Source of the DNA: an uncultured Oscillospiraceae bacterium
GTDB lineage: Bacteria > Bacillota > Clostridia > Oscillospirales > Oscillospiraceae
Direction: 5' to 3'
Length of the DNA: 64,000 nt
Assembly: GCA_934552825.1 (NCBI GenBank)
Contig: CAKTEQ010000001.1
Location: 186,001 to 250,000, forward strand
Shown one piece after another: positions 43,680 through 53,026 of this stretch (its first letter is position 1; each line of letters opens with the position of its first letter). A program made the position numbers and the translations under genes. The notes beneath the pieces are model-generated. The model was not told the DNA's origin and made no database searches. It was given only the letters and a program-made list of their open reading frames with translations.

Positions 43680-44387
43680 ATGAAAAACGCTGACAGATAC
43701 CTCCGGGAAACTCCTATGCTGGACTACTCATCACCGGATATAGAAAAACTTGTTCTGTCCCGCGGCTGGCGGGATATGCCGCCCTTTGACCGCATCAGGG
43801 CTATCTATGACTTTGTCCGTGACGAGATACTTTTCGGCTATAATACGGATGACTCGATCCCCGCGTCAAAGGTCCTCGCCGACGGCTACGGACAGTGCAA
43901 CACCAAGGGCACCCTCTTCATGGCGGTACTCAGGAGCTGCTCGGTCCCCTGCCGGGTCCACGGCTTCACTATCGACAAAAAGCTACAGAAGGGCGCGATG
44001 ACGGGGTTTGTCTACCGCAGCGCGCCGAGGAATGTGTTTCATAGCTGGGTGGAGGTGCTCCTTGACGGCGTCTGGTACGAGCTTGAGGCCTTTATTCTGG
44101 ACAGCTCATATCTCTCGGCGCTGAAGCGGCTCAACCCGGACTGCACCGGCGCCTTCTGCGGGTACGGCGTGGCCGTGAAGGATTTTTCTTCTCCGGTAAT
44201 TGACTTTGCCCGGAACAATACATATATTCAGAGGGAGGGCATCAATCAAGATTTCGGCGTATACGACTGCCCTGACGACCTGCTCCGGGAACACCATCAG
44301 GAGCTTTCTCCCCTGAAGGCATTTGCTTACCGGCACCTCGGCAGGCATCTTATGAACCGAAACGTAAAGAGGATAAGAAAAGGGTGA
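43680..44387 (+). CDS. Transglutaminase-like domain protein
   Basis: A 235-residue cytosolic protein with a transglutaminase/protease-like core. The catalytic Cys is in GYGQCNTKGTLFMAVLRS near residue 75 and His in FHSWVEVLLDGVWYELEAF near 122, with Asp soon after. No signal peptide is present. Such proteins are typically peptidase or amidase-like, and no substrate is known. It forms an operon with the HAD-IIA gene. Confidence 0.85.
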   Translation: MKNADRYLRETPMLDYSSPDIEKLVLSRGWRDMPPFDRIRAIYDFVRDEILFGYNTDDSIPASKVLADGYGQCNTKGTLFMAVLRSCSVPCRVHGFTIDKKLQKGAMTGFVYRSAPRNVFHSWVEVLLDGVWYELEAFILDSSYLSALKRLNPDCTGAFCGYGVAVKDFSSPVIDFARNNTYIQREGINQDFGVYDCPDDLLREHHQELSPLKAFAYRHLGRHLMNRNVKRIRKG

Positions 44388-44411
44388 GGTCTCACTTGAC
44401 CTCACCCTTTT
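44378..44411. terminator. Bidirectional terminator
   Basis: AAAAGGGTGAGGTC / GACCTCACCCTTTT, overlapping the end of the transglutaminase-like gene. Confidence 0.85.
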
Positions 44412-45303
44412 TATTATCCTTGACAGACATCAGCACAACCATGCCGATTATCATGGCGAAGGCGATTATATCCTCCACCGTAAACTTCGTCCCAAGCCAA
44501 ATGGCGCTCAGTATCGCCGCACTCACCGGCTCCGCACAGCCCAGCAGTCCCGCCTTAACTCCGCCGAGATCGCTGACCCCCTGAAGATACAGGGCAAAGG
44601 CCAGAGCTGTGCCGACCACCGTGATGAGGGCGACCCAGAGGAGCGTCGTCACCTCCGTCGGAAATGGCAGTCTCCATCCTCTCACCAGGAAAAATAAAAC
44701 CGCTCCGCCTATGAGCATCCCATAGCCCGTGCAGACGGGGCAGCTGTATTTCTTCACAAGATCCCCCGGCAGCAGCGTGTAGAACGCCATGCCTAACGCC
44801 GCGGCTATGCCCCAGGCAAGCCCTCGTGCCGAGAGCACAAGTTCTTTCGGATGCCCGTGGGTGGCGAGGAGGAACACTCCCCCCAGCGCCAGCAATACAG
44901 CGGCGCCCTCCCACACTGTCGGCAGTCGGCGCCCGCGCAGGCACACCCACGCGAGAACGAACACTTCCCCCACGTATTGCAGCACCGTAGCGGTAGCGGA
45001 ATTTGAATAGTATATCGCCGTCAGGTATGTATACTGGCATATCATCAGCCCGAAGAGCCCGAACAGCACAAGGCGCACTGCGTCCCGCCTGTCCTTCCAG
45101 ATATCCGCCATGCCACGAGGATTTTTGAAAAGCCCCACTATAAGCAGGATCACTCCGGATCCCAGCATACGCACCATAGTGAGCCATTGGCTGCTCACCC
45201 CGCAGTTTGAAAAAATATGCTGCCCCACGGTGCCGGATATTCCCCAGCAGATACCTCCCGCCAGAGTGCACACGGTCCCACGCAGCAACTTATTATCAGT
45301 CAT
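44392..45303 (-). CDS. EamA-family drug/metabolite transporter
   Basis: A 303-residue protein of ten helices formed by two EamA repeats. Family features include GTVCTLAGGICWGISGTVGQ at the N terminus and SDLGGVKAGLLGCAEPVSAA near 245. Substrate unknown. The ATG at 45303 is used (a GTG at 45306 is alternative). Monocistronic. Confidence 0.9.
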   Translation of the reverse strand: MTDNKLLRGTVCTLAGGICWGISGTVGQHIFSNCGVSSQWLTMVRMLGSGVILLIVGLFKNPRGMADIWKDRRDAVRLVLFGLFGLMICQYTYLTAIYYSNSATATVLQYVGEVFVLAWVCLRGRRLPTVWEGAAVLLALGGVFLLATHGHPKELVLSARGLAWGIAAALGMAFYTLLPGDLVKKYSCPVCTGYGMLIGGAVLFFLVRGWRLPFPTEVTTLLWVALITVVGTALAFALYLQGVSDLGGVKAGLLGCAEPVSAAILSAIWLGTKFTVEDIIAFAMIIGMVVLMSVKDNKKGEVK

Positions 45304-45360
45304 CACTCTTCGCCCCCAGAATTCTCTCGGTCCAGTCTATACTGTCCCCGCAGAAAAAGC

Positions 45361-45392
45361 AACAGCCTCCCGGAAATATATCGGGAGGCTGT
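45361..45392 (-). terminator. Terminator of the FtsW-PBP operon
   Basis: AACAGCCTCCCG / CGGGAGGCTGTT hairpin. On the minus strand it is followed by a short T-rich run. Confidence 0.75.
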
Positions 45393-45396
45393 TTTT

Positions 45397-46764
45397 TCAG
45401 CGCTGTACCGCGCTCTGGAGAACGGTATTCGTTATGCTGCCGGCAACAGCAAGCCCGCCGCCGCCGTTTTCCACAATGCACACAAACGCCAGGGGGTGCT
45501 CCTCATCCCTGAGGAATCCAACAAACCAGGAGTGGGGGCTGACACCGTCCTGCACCTCCGCCGTACCGCTCTTGGCGCAGATATCGAGTCCCGGGAATGT
45601 CCCCTCGCCGTACTTCAAAACCACATTGTTCCGCATCATACCGGCGATTCTCTCAGCCTTCTCCCGGGACATATACCGCCCATCGGTGCTCTTTGAGCAG
45701 ATACTTGTGGGCAGGCCCCATGAAGTGGTCGTTTTCTTTACCGTCCGAGGGTTCGTGGCGGTGCCGCCGTTTGCTATAGCGCCTACGAACCGCAGCATAG
45801 CCGCTGGGTTTACCAGGTCATGGAACTGTCCGATGCCGGACCAGGCAAGGCCTATGCTCCCGTCCTCGGCGACCTCAAAATATCCCGCCGCTGTGATGAC
45901 TCCGCTCACCTTGAAGCTGTCAAGCAGCCCGTATTTCTCAGCATACTGCTGTATCACTTCCCCGCCCAGGTCCAGACTCATCTGCGCGAATACGCAGTTG
46001 CAGGACTCCGCCAAGGCTGTGGGTATATCTATTATCCCGTGGTTTCCCGTGCAGCGCACCAGGTCCCCGTTCACATCGTACGTGCCGCGGCACTCATAGG
46101 TACGTGTGTCAAAATCCTCGAACAGGTCCATCGCGGCGCTGAGCGTGACGAGCTTGAAGACAGAGCCCGGAGTGAACGTGGAGGAGAGGAAACGGTTCAT
46201 ATAAACACCGGAATACCTGCTGCTCTCCGAATCAAAACCCCCGGGATCATTGGGGTCAAAGGCGGGTGTGCTGACCATGCACAGGACCTCCCCCGTCTCG
46301 TAGTTATACACCGCCACGGCGCCCTTGCGTCCGTTCAGAGCATTGTACGCCACCCGGTTCAGCTCGGAGTCTATGGTGAGATACAGGTCATTTCCCTTGC
46401 CGCCCACGGAATATACCCCGTTTATAATATCATAGCCCATCAGCTTATCCGCCTGTGCTGTGAGTGCTCCGGAGCCTATGTTCCCCGCGATATCTCCCAC
46501 AGCATGAAGCGTGGATACCCTGGTGGTCCAATCGTCGTTATAGTATCTGTGCCCGTCGTTCGTTGTCCCGGAGAGCACAACGCCGTTTCTGTCCAGTATA
46601 CTGCCCATACGCAGCACTCCGTCAGAATAAACGTGGGTATTGAACGGGGCGCTGACCCAGCTGCTGCCCTTGGTGCACAGCTTAATTATGTAAACCACAA
46701 CTCCCAGTGCCAGGAACAGCACGAGCAGCAGCGCCGCTGCGGAGCGTCTTTTGATTTTCTTCAT
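45397..46764 (-). CDS. Class B penicillin-binding protein (PBP2/FtsI-like transpeptidase)
   Basis: A 455-residue class B PBP with an N-terminal membrane anchor (about 8-28) and a compact dimerisation region. The transpeptidase domain carries SVFK in TPGSVFKLVT near residue 200, SCN in AESCNCVFAQ near 254 and KSGT in CAKSGTAEVQD near 396. It is much shorter than full FtsI (usually 550-700), matching the PbpA type that pairs with RodA/FtsW. Its ATG overlaps the FtsW stop (ATGA), so the two are translationally coupled. It crosslinks peptidoglycan outside the membrane. Confidence 0.93.
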   Translation of the reverse strand: MKKIKRRSAAALLLVLFLALGVVVYIIKLCTKGSSWVSAPFNTHVYSDGVLRMGSILDRNGVVLSGTTNDGHRYYNDDWTTRVSTLHAVGDIAGNIGSGALTAQADKLMGYDIINGVYSVGGKGNDLYLTIDSELNRVAYNALNGRKGAVAVYNYETGEVLCMVSTPAFDPNDPGGFDSESSRYSGVYMNRFLSSTFTPGSVFKLVTLSAAMDLFEDFDTRTYECRGTYDVNGDLVRCTGNHGIIDIPTALAESCNCVFAQMSLDLGGEVIQQYAEKYGLLDSFKVSGVITAAGYFEVAEDGSIGLAWSGIGQFHDLVNPAAMLRFVGAIANGGTATNPRTVKKTTTSWGLPTSICSKSTDGRYMSREKAERIAGMMRNNVVLKYGEGTFPGLDICAKSGTAEVQDGVSPHSWFVGFLRDEEHPLAFVCIVENGGGGLAVAGSITNTVLQSAVQR

Positions 46765-48647
46765 AGGTCAAAATTCTCCCAATCGTCGTCCTCTTCCCAG
46801 TCCACACCGTCAAAATTATAATCGTTCCAATCTATGCCGTCATCAGGGTTATTGCTGTAATCCAGCGGCTCAAAGTCCTCCGGATGTCCGTGCTCCCGGA
46901 GATATTCCTCTCTCCGGGCGGCGTCTTTCTCCGCCTCGCTCTTTTTCTCCACCCTGACAACGAAGCTGCCGCCTCTGCGGGTATCCGCGGCCTTTATAAA
47001 CGCCAGCAGGCACCAGCAGCATATCATACTGCTGCCGCCCTTGGACACAAAGGGGAACGTCACGCCGGTCAGCGGTATTATGTCAACTGAGCCAAATACG
47101 TTGAGCATAAGCTGCACAATGAACATACTCACAGCCGCGCAGGCGGCGATAGTGTAATAAGAGGACCGGGCTGCCGCGGAGAATTTCACCGTGCTCACCG
47201 CCATCACCGCCACCGAGCCTATAGCGGCGAGGGCAACTATCAGGCCCAATTCCTCGCAGACTATGCCGAAAACCAGGTCCATGTCCGCGAAGACGATACC
47301 CTTCATCCAGCCCATACCCGCGCCAAGGCCGAGGAGCCCTCCGCTCGCCGCGGCGGACATCGTCCTCGTCTGCTGGTAGCCGCCCTCATAAGCGTGCTGC
47401 CACGCGTGCCCCCATGTGAGGAACCGCTCCGCGATATAGGGCTTGAAGCGCATAACGATGACGCCCGCCAGCGCCGCCGCCACGATACACAGCACGACCG
47501 TGGCAATATTCCCCGAGCGCATGAACGCAATTATGAGAAACGCCACGAAGAACACCACCGCCGTGCCGAAGTCTCCCATGAGCGCCAGCGCGCCGCCGCA
47601 GACCACGGTGAACGCCGCGAACATAATGAGATTCCGCTTCGCGAACAGGCGGTCAAGAGTAGCCGCACCCACGAATACGAAGGCAATCTTTACGAATTCC
47701 GATGGCTGAAAAGATATACCGCCTATCTGCACCCAGTTGGCAGAGCCGTATATCCGCTGACCGAAGACCACGTTAAACGCCAGCAGCGCCGCGGCGAGGG
47801 CCGCCACCGGCCAGCGCAGGAGCCTCACTCTGGTCAGGTCCCGGAGTATCCACCCCAGCATAAGGAACATTATCACGCCTGCCAGCATCATCGCCGTTGT
47901 CTTCACTATGTCGCCGGGCGCGGCGGAGGCTACTACGCTCAACCCTATGCTGCACAGGAAAAACGCCAGCGTCTCCACCTCGAACCCCGTTCTGCCCATG
48001 GCGCGCATAAGCAGGTATTCTGCCCATGACATCACAGCCAGAGCGGCAAAACAAGCCGGCACAGCCCACGCCACGCTGCTTTTCATGGCAATGCAGTGCT
48101 GCATTGCCAGCAGCAGGATAAATAGCGTCAAGTACACGAGCGTACCACTGTTTTTAATGTCCTTGCCGGGCTTCGGTCTGGCGAGCTGCTGCTCGCGGCG
48201 CTCCTCCTCGCTCAGGGCGACAAGCGTCATCTCGACGCCTCCTGCCTCGATAACATCCCCGTAAGTTACGCCGCAGCTTCCCTCGACCACAGCGCCGTTC
48301 ACCCGGGTGCCGCCCTTTGAACCCAGGTCCGTCACTATCCACGTGCCGTCCTTCTGGCGCATAAGCGCCGCGTGGGCCCGGGATACGGACGGGTAGTTCA
48401 GAACGATGTCATTCGAAGCCGCCCTGCCTATAAGGTTCTCCCAGTGGCTCACAGGCAGGCGTGCGCCCCCCGGCAGGCTGAGCCAGCACCAGGTCTCGCC
48501 CACGGTGCGCTCCCGCAGCAGGGAGAAGGCGCACCGGAGCACCACCGCCAGTGCAAGCCCGACGAGCAGCACTCTTATTACCATTGTGAAATATCCGGGC
48601 ACAGCGGATATGACACCCTCCACACCCCGAGCGATATTATCAGTCAT
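46761..48647 (-). CDS. FHA-domain-fused FtsW/RodA/SpoVE-family glycosyltransferase
   Basis: A 628-residue SEDS protein with an added N-terminal region. One helix (about 20-45) is followed by a forkhead-associated domain at about 55-130 (IGRAASNDIVLN, PSVSRAHAALMR, VTDLGSKGGTRVNG), which would read phosphothreonine. The SEDS core with about ten helices follows (YGSANWVQIGGISFQPSEF near 300, DFGTAVVFFVAF near 350, FPFVSKGGSSMICCW near 530). A strongly acidic C-terminal tail (NPDDGIDWNDYNFDGVDWEE) is unusual. SEDS proteins polymerise lipid II with a class B PBP, here the next gene. The FHA suggests control by Ser/Thr kinase. Confidence 0.93.
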   Translation of the reverse strand: MTDNIARGVEGVISAVPGYFTMVIRVLLVGLALAVVLRCAFSLLRERTVGETWCWLSLPGGARLPVSHWENLIGRAASNDIVLNYPSVSRAHAALMRQKDGTWIVTDLGSKGGTRVNGAVVEGSCGVTYGDVIEAGGVEMTLVALSEEERREQQLARPKPGKDIKNSGTLVYLTLFILLLAMQHCIAMKSSVAWAVPACFAALAVMSWAEYLLMRAMGRTGFEVETLAFFLCSIGLSVVASAAPGDIVKTTAMMLAGVIMFLMLGWILRDLTRVRLLRWPVAALAAALLAFNVVFGQRIYGSANWVQIGGISFQPSEFVKIAFVFVGAATLDRLFAKRNLIMFAAFTVVCGGALALMGDFGTAVVFFVAFLIIAFMRSGNIATVVLCIVAAALAGVIVMRFKPYIAERFLTWGHAWQHAYEGGYQQTRTMSAAASGGLLGLGAGMGWMKGIVFADMDLVFGIVCEELGLIVALAAIGSVAVMAVSTVKFSAAARSSYYTIAACAAVSMFIVQLMLNVFGSVDIIPLTGVTFPFVSKGGSSMICCWCLLAFIKAADTRRGGSFVVRVEKKSEAEKDAARREEYLREHGHPEDFEPLDYSNNPDDGIDWNDYNFDGVDWEEDDDWENFDL

Positions 48648-48650
48648 CTT

Positions 48651-49439
48651 TTATACCTCATGAGGTCCCATCGCCTCGTGGAGCCGGTCAGTTATCGCGC
48701 CTCTGAACACCCGCTGCGCGTTGAGATGCAGGGAGCTGAGCGTCCCGGCGGTGTGCTCCATGGCTATATTCCCGGCAAACGATACATCCTGGTCGATTAT
48801 GAAGCGTACTTCCTTGTCGCTCTGAGGGCGCTGAATTATGCCGGGTCCGGCGTGCAGCCGCAGCCGGCACCCGCCGGGTATTAGCATCTCCACATCCGTC
48901 GAGCACTTTGCGACGGACGTCTCCCGGACGTCCTCTTCATCCAGCACGCCGATATATGCGGGATTTATGAGCTCGCTCCAGGGCGTGTCCTCAAGGTCCA
49001 GCTTTTTCCGGGACACCGCGTTTATGTACCTCAGCCCGATCCGTTCGAAAAATGCGGGCTTATAGATCCCGATGAAGTGCATAAGGAGCTTGTCCAGGCG
49101 CTTGGCAAAGTCCTCCCACCCCTGATATCTGAGGGTAGAGATCGCTATGAACGTGCGCGTCAGGTTCACCTTCCACAGACCGTCCGCGGAGATGAACTGG
49201 TAATTCACTGTGGGCTCCGGCGTCTCAAACCGGGCATTCGGCGTGCCGGCTCCCACGATTCTCGGCGCCGCCTGCTCCTTGAGCTGGGCATACCGGGGAA
49301 AGTCTCCCCTCACCGCCTCCTGGAACTCCACTGGCTCCTTTGCGCCGATGGTGAGTATGGGCGGGAATTTTATCTGGCATATTGTCTCTGTGAGAGGGCT
49401 GTTGTCATATAAGCACCTCTCCGCATTGGATAGGATCAT
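48651..49439 (-). CDS. TIGR04255-family protein
   Basis: A 262-residue cytosolic protein. Family marks include an N-terminal PLTETICQIKFPPILTIGAK, FERIGLRYINAVSRKKLD near residue 135 and a C-terminal HLNAQRVFRGAITDRLHEAM. TIGR04255 members occur sporadically and have no known function. The ATG at 49439 has AAAGGA 9 bases upstream. Only 3 bases separate it from the FHA-FtsW gene, so it is the first gene of a cell-wall synthesis operon. That association is unusual and worth following up. Confidence 0.85.
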   Translation of the reverse strand: MILSNAERCLYDNSPLTETICQIKFPPILTIGAKEPVEFQEAVRGDFPRYAQLKEQAAPRIVGAGTPNARFETPEPTVNYQFISADGLWKVNLTRTFIAISTLRYQGWEDFAKRLDKLLMHFIGIYKPAFFERIGLRYINAVSRKKLDLEDTPWSELINPAYIGVLDEEDVRETSVAKCSTDVEMLIPGGCRLRLHAGPGIIQRPQSDKEVRFIIDQDVSFAGNIAMEHTAGTLSSLHLNAQRVFRGAITDRLHEAMGPHEV

Positions 49440-49581
49440 TTTTATCATTCCTTTTCATTGCAGGCTATACATATCTATTATATATTTTCTGCACTTTTTT
49501 TCAATACTTCACCGTTTTCTTAAGTTGTAATTGACATTTTCCTCCCCTTGAACACGGCCTATTTTGTAAAGATTCTGTTAA

Positions 49582-49596
49582 TAATACTCAGTATTA
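49582..49596. promoter_or_regulatory. Palindromic element upstream of the ABC exporter
   Basis: TAATACT-C-AGTATTA, a perfect 15-bp palindrome in an AT-rich intergenic region. It may be an operator; no regulator gene is adjacent. Confidence 0.4.
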
Positions 49597-49662
49597 ATGA
49601 CAAATTCACATCTTAAATATAAAATTAGTAACGATAAAGACAGATTACCCGGAGGAAAAAAC

Positions 49663-52605
49663 ATGCTTGTTTTGAAAAACATAACGAAGGACTATATCGC
49701 CGGCGATTCCACTGTAAAAGCCCTGAAAGGAGTATCTCTCGCCTTTCGCGAGAGCGAATTCGTATCCATACTCGGTCAGTCCGGCTGCGGCAAGACGACC
49801 CTGCTGAACATCATCGGCGGACTGGACCAGTATACAACAGGCGACCTGGTGATAAACGGCAAGAGCACAAAGGACTTCACCGACCGTGACTGGGACACAT
49901 ACCGCAACCATTCCATCGGCTTCGTATTCCAGACCTACAACCTGATTCACCATCAGAGCGTGTTGGCGAACGTGGAGCTTGCCCTTACCCTCTCCGGCGT
50001 GAGCAAAGCGGAGCGGCGCCGGCGCGCTGTCCACGCCCTCGAACAGGTAGGGCTGGGCGACCAGCTCTATAAAAAGCCGAACCAGATGTCCGGCGGTCAG
50101 ATGCAGCGCGTCGCCATAGCCCGCGCTCTTGTGAACGATCCTGATATTCTTCTCGCCGACGAACCCACCGGTGCACTGGACAGCGAGACCAGTGTGCAGA
50201 TAATGGAGATACTCAAGGAGATCTCCAAAAACAAGCTAATCATCATGGTGACCCATAATCCGGCGCTGGCGCAGGATTATTCCACCAGGATAATCCGTCT
50301 GCTGGACGGTTCCGTGACCGGCGACTCCATGCCTTTTGACCCTGAGCCGGAGTCCCCCGCGAGAGAGGGAAAGCGCCGCCGCAAGCCCTCTATGGGGTTT
50401 TTCACAGCGCTGTCCCTCTCCCTCAACAACCTGATGACAAAAAAGGCCCGCACCCTCCTCACTGCGTTTGCCGGATCCATCGGCATAATCGGCATAGCCC
50501 TTATTCTGTCCCTCTCCAACGGCATTCAGAATTACATCGACAGAGTCCAGGCGGACACGCTCTCGAGCTATCCCATCACCATCGAGAAGGAGTCCGTGGA
50601 TCTGTCCAGCATGATAACCACCATGATGGGCGCGAACAGCAGCGGCGGCAAGCATGATCTTGACGCCGTCTACTCCAACACCGTCATGTACGACCTGATG
50701 AACTCAATGACCACCGCCAATGTCAACATGAACGACATGGCGTCCTTTAAAGAATATCTTGAGGACGAGAACAACGGGTTTTCCCAGCATATTAGCGCTG
50801 TACAGTATGGCTACGGGCTTGACATGAATGTCTACACAAAGGACGATAACGGCGAAATAATCAAATCCGATGTTACGGAGCTGCTCAACAACACCATGTC
50901 CGCCATGTACGGCGGCGATTACAGTTCCTATTTCTCCACCTTCTCCGGCGCATATTCCCAGTTTGACGCCTGGCAGGAGATGCTCCCCGGGGAAAACGGC
51001 GAGGCTGTGAGCGATATCCTAAGAGATCAGTACGACGTCATCTACGGGAACTGGCCGGAGAGCTATGACGAAGTCGTGCTCATCGTTGACAAAAACAACG
51101 AGGTGAGCGACCTCGTTCTCTATTCCCTCGGTCTCAAGTCCAGCGACAGCCTCACCCAGGCTATGGAGAGCATGATGAATATGGAGGAGGTCACCTCACA
51201 GGTGGAGAGCTGGAGCTATGAGGACATCTGCGGGCGCACCTTCAAGGTCATTCTTCCCTGCGAACGCTACCAGTACGACAGCGCTTCCGGCACATACACT
51301 GACGTCTCCCTCACGGATACAGGGCTCCGCTATCTCTACGACAGCGGCGACGTGGGCGTGGAACTGAAGATAGTAGGCATACTCAGAGAGAACGAGGACG
51401 CTGTCTCCACCATGCTCTCCGGCGCCATCGGCTACACCAGCGCGCTGACCGACCGCATGATAGATGTCACCGCCGAATCCCCCATCGTCAAGGCCCAGCT
51501 CGGCAGTAAGGACACTGACGTCATCCTCAGTCTCCCCTTCGCTGACGGCGAGGAGGCCACCCTCGAGGATATGGCGGAGGCTGTTAATTCCTACATTTCC
51601 GGACTCACCAACGCCGAAAAGGCAAACCTTTACACCGCGTTCATGAGCGTCCCCTCCAACGACTATCTCACGGCAGCCGTGGACGACGCCATGAGCCAGA
51701 TGACCCGTGAATACGTGGAGACAATGCTCATGGAAAGCTACGCCGCCGAAACCGGAATGGACGAGAGCAAGCTCCGGGAATATGTGGATCAGATGGACGA
51801 CGAAACGCTCATGGCGTACGTCCGGGAGACGGTCGAGCAGTCGGTAAAGGACCAGTACGCACAGAGCGTGCAGGCGCAGCTTGGAGCAATGACAACGGAT
51901 CAGCTCGCCCTCGTGCTGGACAGCACCAAGCTCACGGACGAACAGTACGAGTATATATACAGCGAACTGCTGCCGGAGACGGTTTCTACCTCCACATATG
52001 AGGATAATCTTGAGCTGCTCGGTTATGTGGATAAATCCGTGCCCACATCCATCAGCATCTATGCCTCCACCTTTGCGGATAAGGACGCAATAGCGGATCT
52101 CATAACTTCTTACAACGAAAGTGTTGACGAGGAGCACCAGATATCTTACACTGATTACGTTGCCCTTCTCATGAGCAGCATCACCACCATAATCAACGCC
52201 ATAAGCTATGTGCTTATAGCATTTGTCGCCATATCCCTGGTGGTAAGCTCCATAATGATAGGCATCATCACATATATCTCGGTTCTGGAGCGCACAAAGG
52301 AGATCGGCATTCTCCGGGCGATAGGCGCCTCCAAAAAGGACATTTCCCGGGTATTCAACGCGGAGACCCTCATCGTCGGTTTCACCTCCGGAATTATCGG
52401 CATTGGGCTCACCCTGCTGCTAACCATACCTATCAATCTTATTGTCCACTCCCTCACAGGCATCCAGAGTCTGAACGCCGCGCTGCCGGCTGCAGGCGCC
52501 ATTATTCTCGTGCTCATCAGCATGCTGCTTACCTTCATCGCCGGGCTTATCCCCTCCGGTATTGCCGCGAAGAAGGATCCTGTGGTAGCCCTGCGCGCCG
52601 AGTGA
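49663..52605 (+). CDS. MacB-like ABC transporter with fused ATPase and permease
   Basis: A 980-residue fusion. The N-terminal ATPase (about 1-225) has Walker A GQSGCGKTTLLN near residue 37, signature MSGGQMQRVAIARAL near 144 and LLADEPTGALDSE near 165. A first helix (about 260-290) leads to a large extracytoplasmic domain of some 540 residues. Three C-terminal FtsX helices follow, with VLERTKEIGILRAIGASKKD near 875. This matches MacB-type mechanotransmission exporters of peptides or lipoproteins. The very large acidic ectodomain and lack of a separate partner are typical of Firmicute fused forms. The ATG has CGGAGGAA upstream. Confidence 0.92.
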   Translation: MLVLKNITKDYIAGDSTVKALKGVSLAFRESEFVSILGQSGCGKTTLLNIIGGLDQYTTGDLVINGKSTKDFTDRDWDTYRNHSIGFVFQTYNLIHHQSVLANVELALTLSGVSKAERRRRAVHALEQVGLGDQLYKKPNQMSGGQMQRVAIARALVNDPDILLADEPTGALDSETSVQIMEILKEISKNKLIIMVTHNPALAQDYSTRIIRLLDGSVTGDSMPFDPEPESPAREGKRRRKPSMGFFTALSLSLNNLMTKKARTLLTAFAGSIGIIGIALILSLSNGIQNYIDRVQADTLSSYPITIEKESVDLSSMITTMMGANSSGGKHDLDAVYSNTVMYDLMNSMTTANVNMNDMASFKEYLEDENNGFSQHISAVQYGYGLDMNVYTKDDNGEIIKSDVTELLNNTMSAMYGGDYSSYFSTFSGAYSQFDAWQEMLPGENGEAVSDILRDQYDVIYGNWPESYDEVVLIVDKNNEVSDLVLYSLGLKSSDSLTQAMESMMNMEEVTSQVESWSYEDICGRTFKVILPCERYQYDSASGTYTDVSLTDTGLRYLYDSGDVGVELKIVGILRENEDAVSTMLSGAIGYTSALTDRMIDVTAESPIVKAQLGSKDTDVILSLPFADGEEATLEDMAEAVNSYISGLTNAEKANLYTAFMSVPSNDYLTAAVDDAMSQMTREYVETMLMESYAAETGMDESKLREYVDQMDDETLMAYVRETVEQSVKDQYAQSVQAQLGAMTTDQLALVLDSTKLTDEQYEYIYSELLPETVSTSTYEDNLELLGYVDKSVPTSISIYASTFADKDAIADLITSYNESVDEEHQISYTDYVALLMSSITTIINAISYVLIAFVAISLVVSSIMIGIITYISVLERTKEIGILRAIGASKKDISRVFNAETLIVGFTSGIIGIGLTLLLTIPINLIVHSLTGIQSLNAALPAAGAIILVLISMLLTFIAGLIPSGIAAKKDPVVALRAE

Positions 52606-52632
52606 TATAAAAGCGAAAGGAAGAATCCCCAG

Positions 52633-53025
52633 ATGAGAAATCGCTTTATCAGATTTATGTACGGGAGAAACGGGTCGGACGCTCTTGCCCGTCTCTTCAC
52701 AATAATCGCCTTTGTTCTCATTGTGCTGAGCATAATTTTCAACAGGGTATATGCCCCTGTGGGCGCTCTCATGTGGGTGCTGGCCATAGTGAGCCTTGTT
52801 TACTCATATGTGAGAGTATTCTCAAAGCAGCTCGACAAGCGCCGGGCAGAGAACGCCAAATACCTCGCCTGGCGCAACCGTATACACACCCGCCGCACCC
52901 AGGGGCGCTATTACAAGTTCTTTAAGTGCCCCCAGTGTAAGGCATCCATGCGCGTGCCGCGGGGCAAAGGGAAGATAAGAGTCACCTGCCACAAGTGCGG
53001 GAATGTGTTTATAACCAAAAGCTGA
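52633..53025 (+). CDS. Membrane protein with a C-terminal zinc ribbon
   Basis: A 130-residue protein with two helices (about 20-62) and a C-terminal CPQC-CHKC zinc ribbon (about 97-125: FKCPQCKASMRVPRGKGKIR, then VTCHKCGNVF). The zinc ribbon resembles the zinc-ribbon-containing proteins that accompany DUF5685 and J-domain genes in Clostridia. It starts 27 bases after the exporter gene and may be co-transcribed. Confidence 0.82.
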   Translation: MRNRFIRFMYGRNGSDALARLFTIIAFVLIVLSIIFNRVYAPVGALMWVLAIVSLVYSYVRVFSKQLDKRRAENAKYLAWRNRIHTRRTQGRYYKFFKCPQCKASMRVPRGKGKIRVTCHKCGNVFITKS

Positions 53026-53026
53026 T

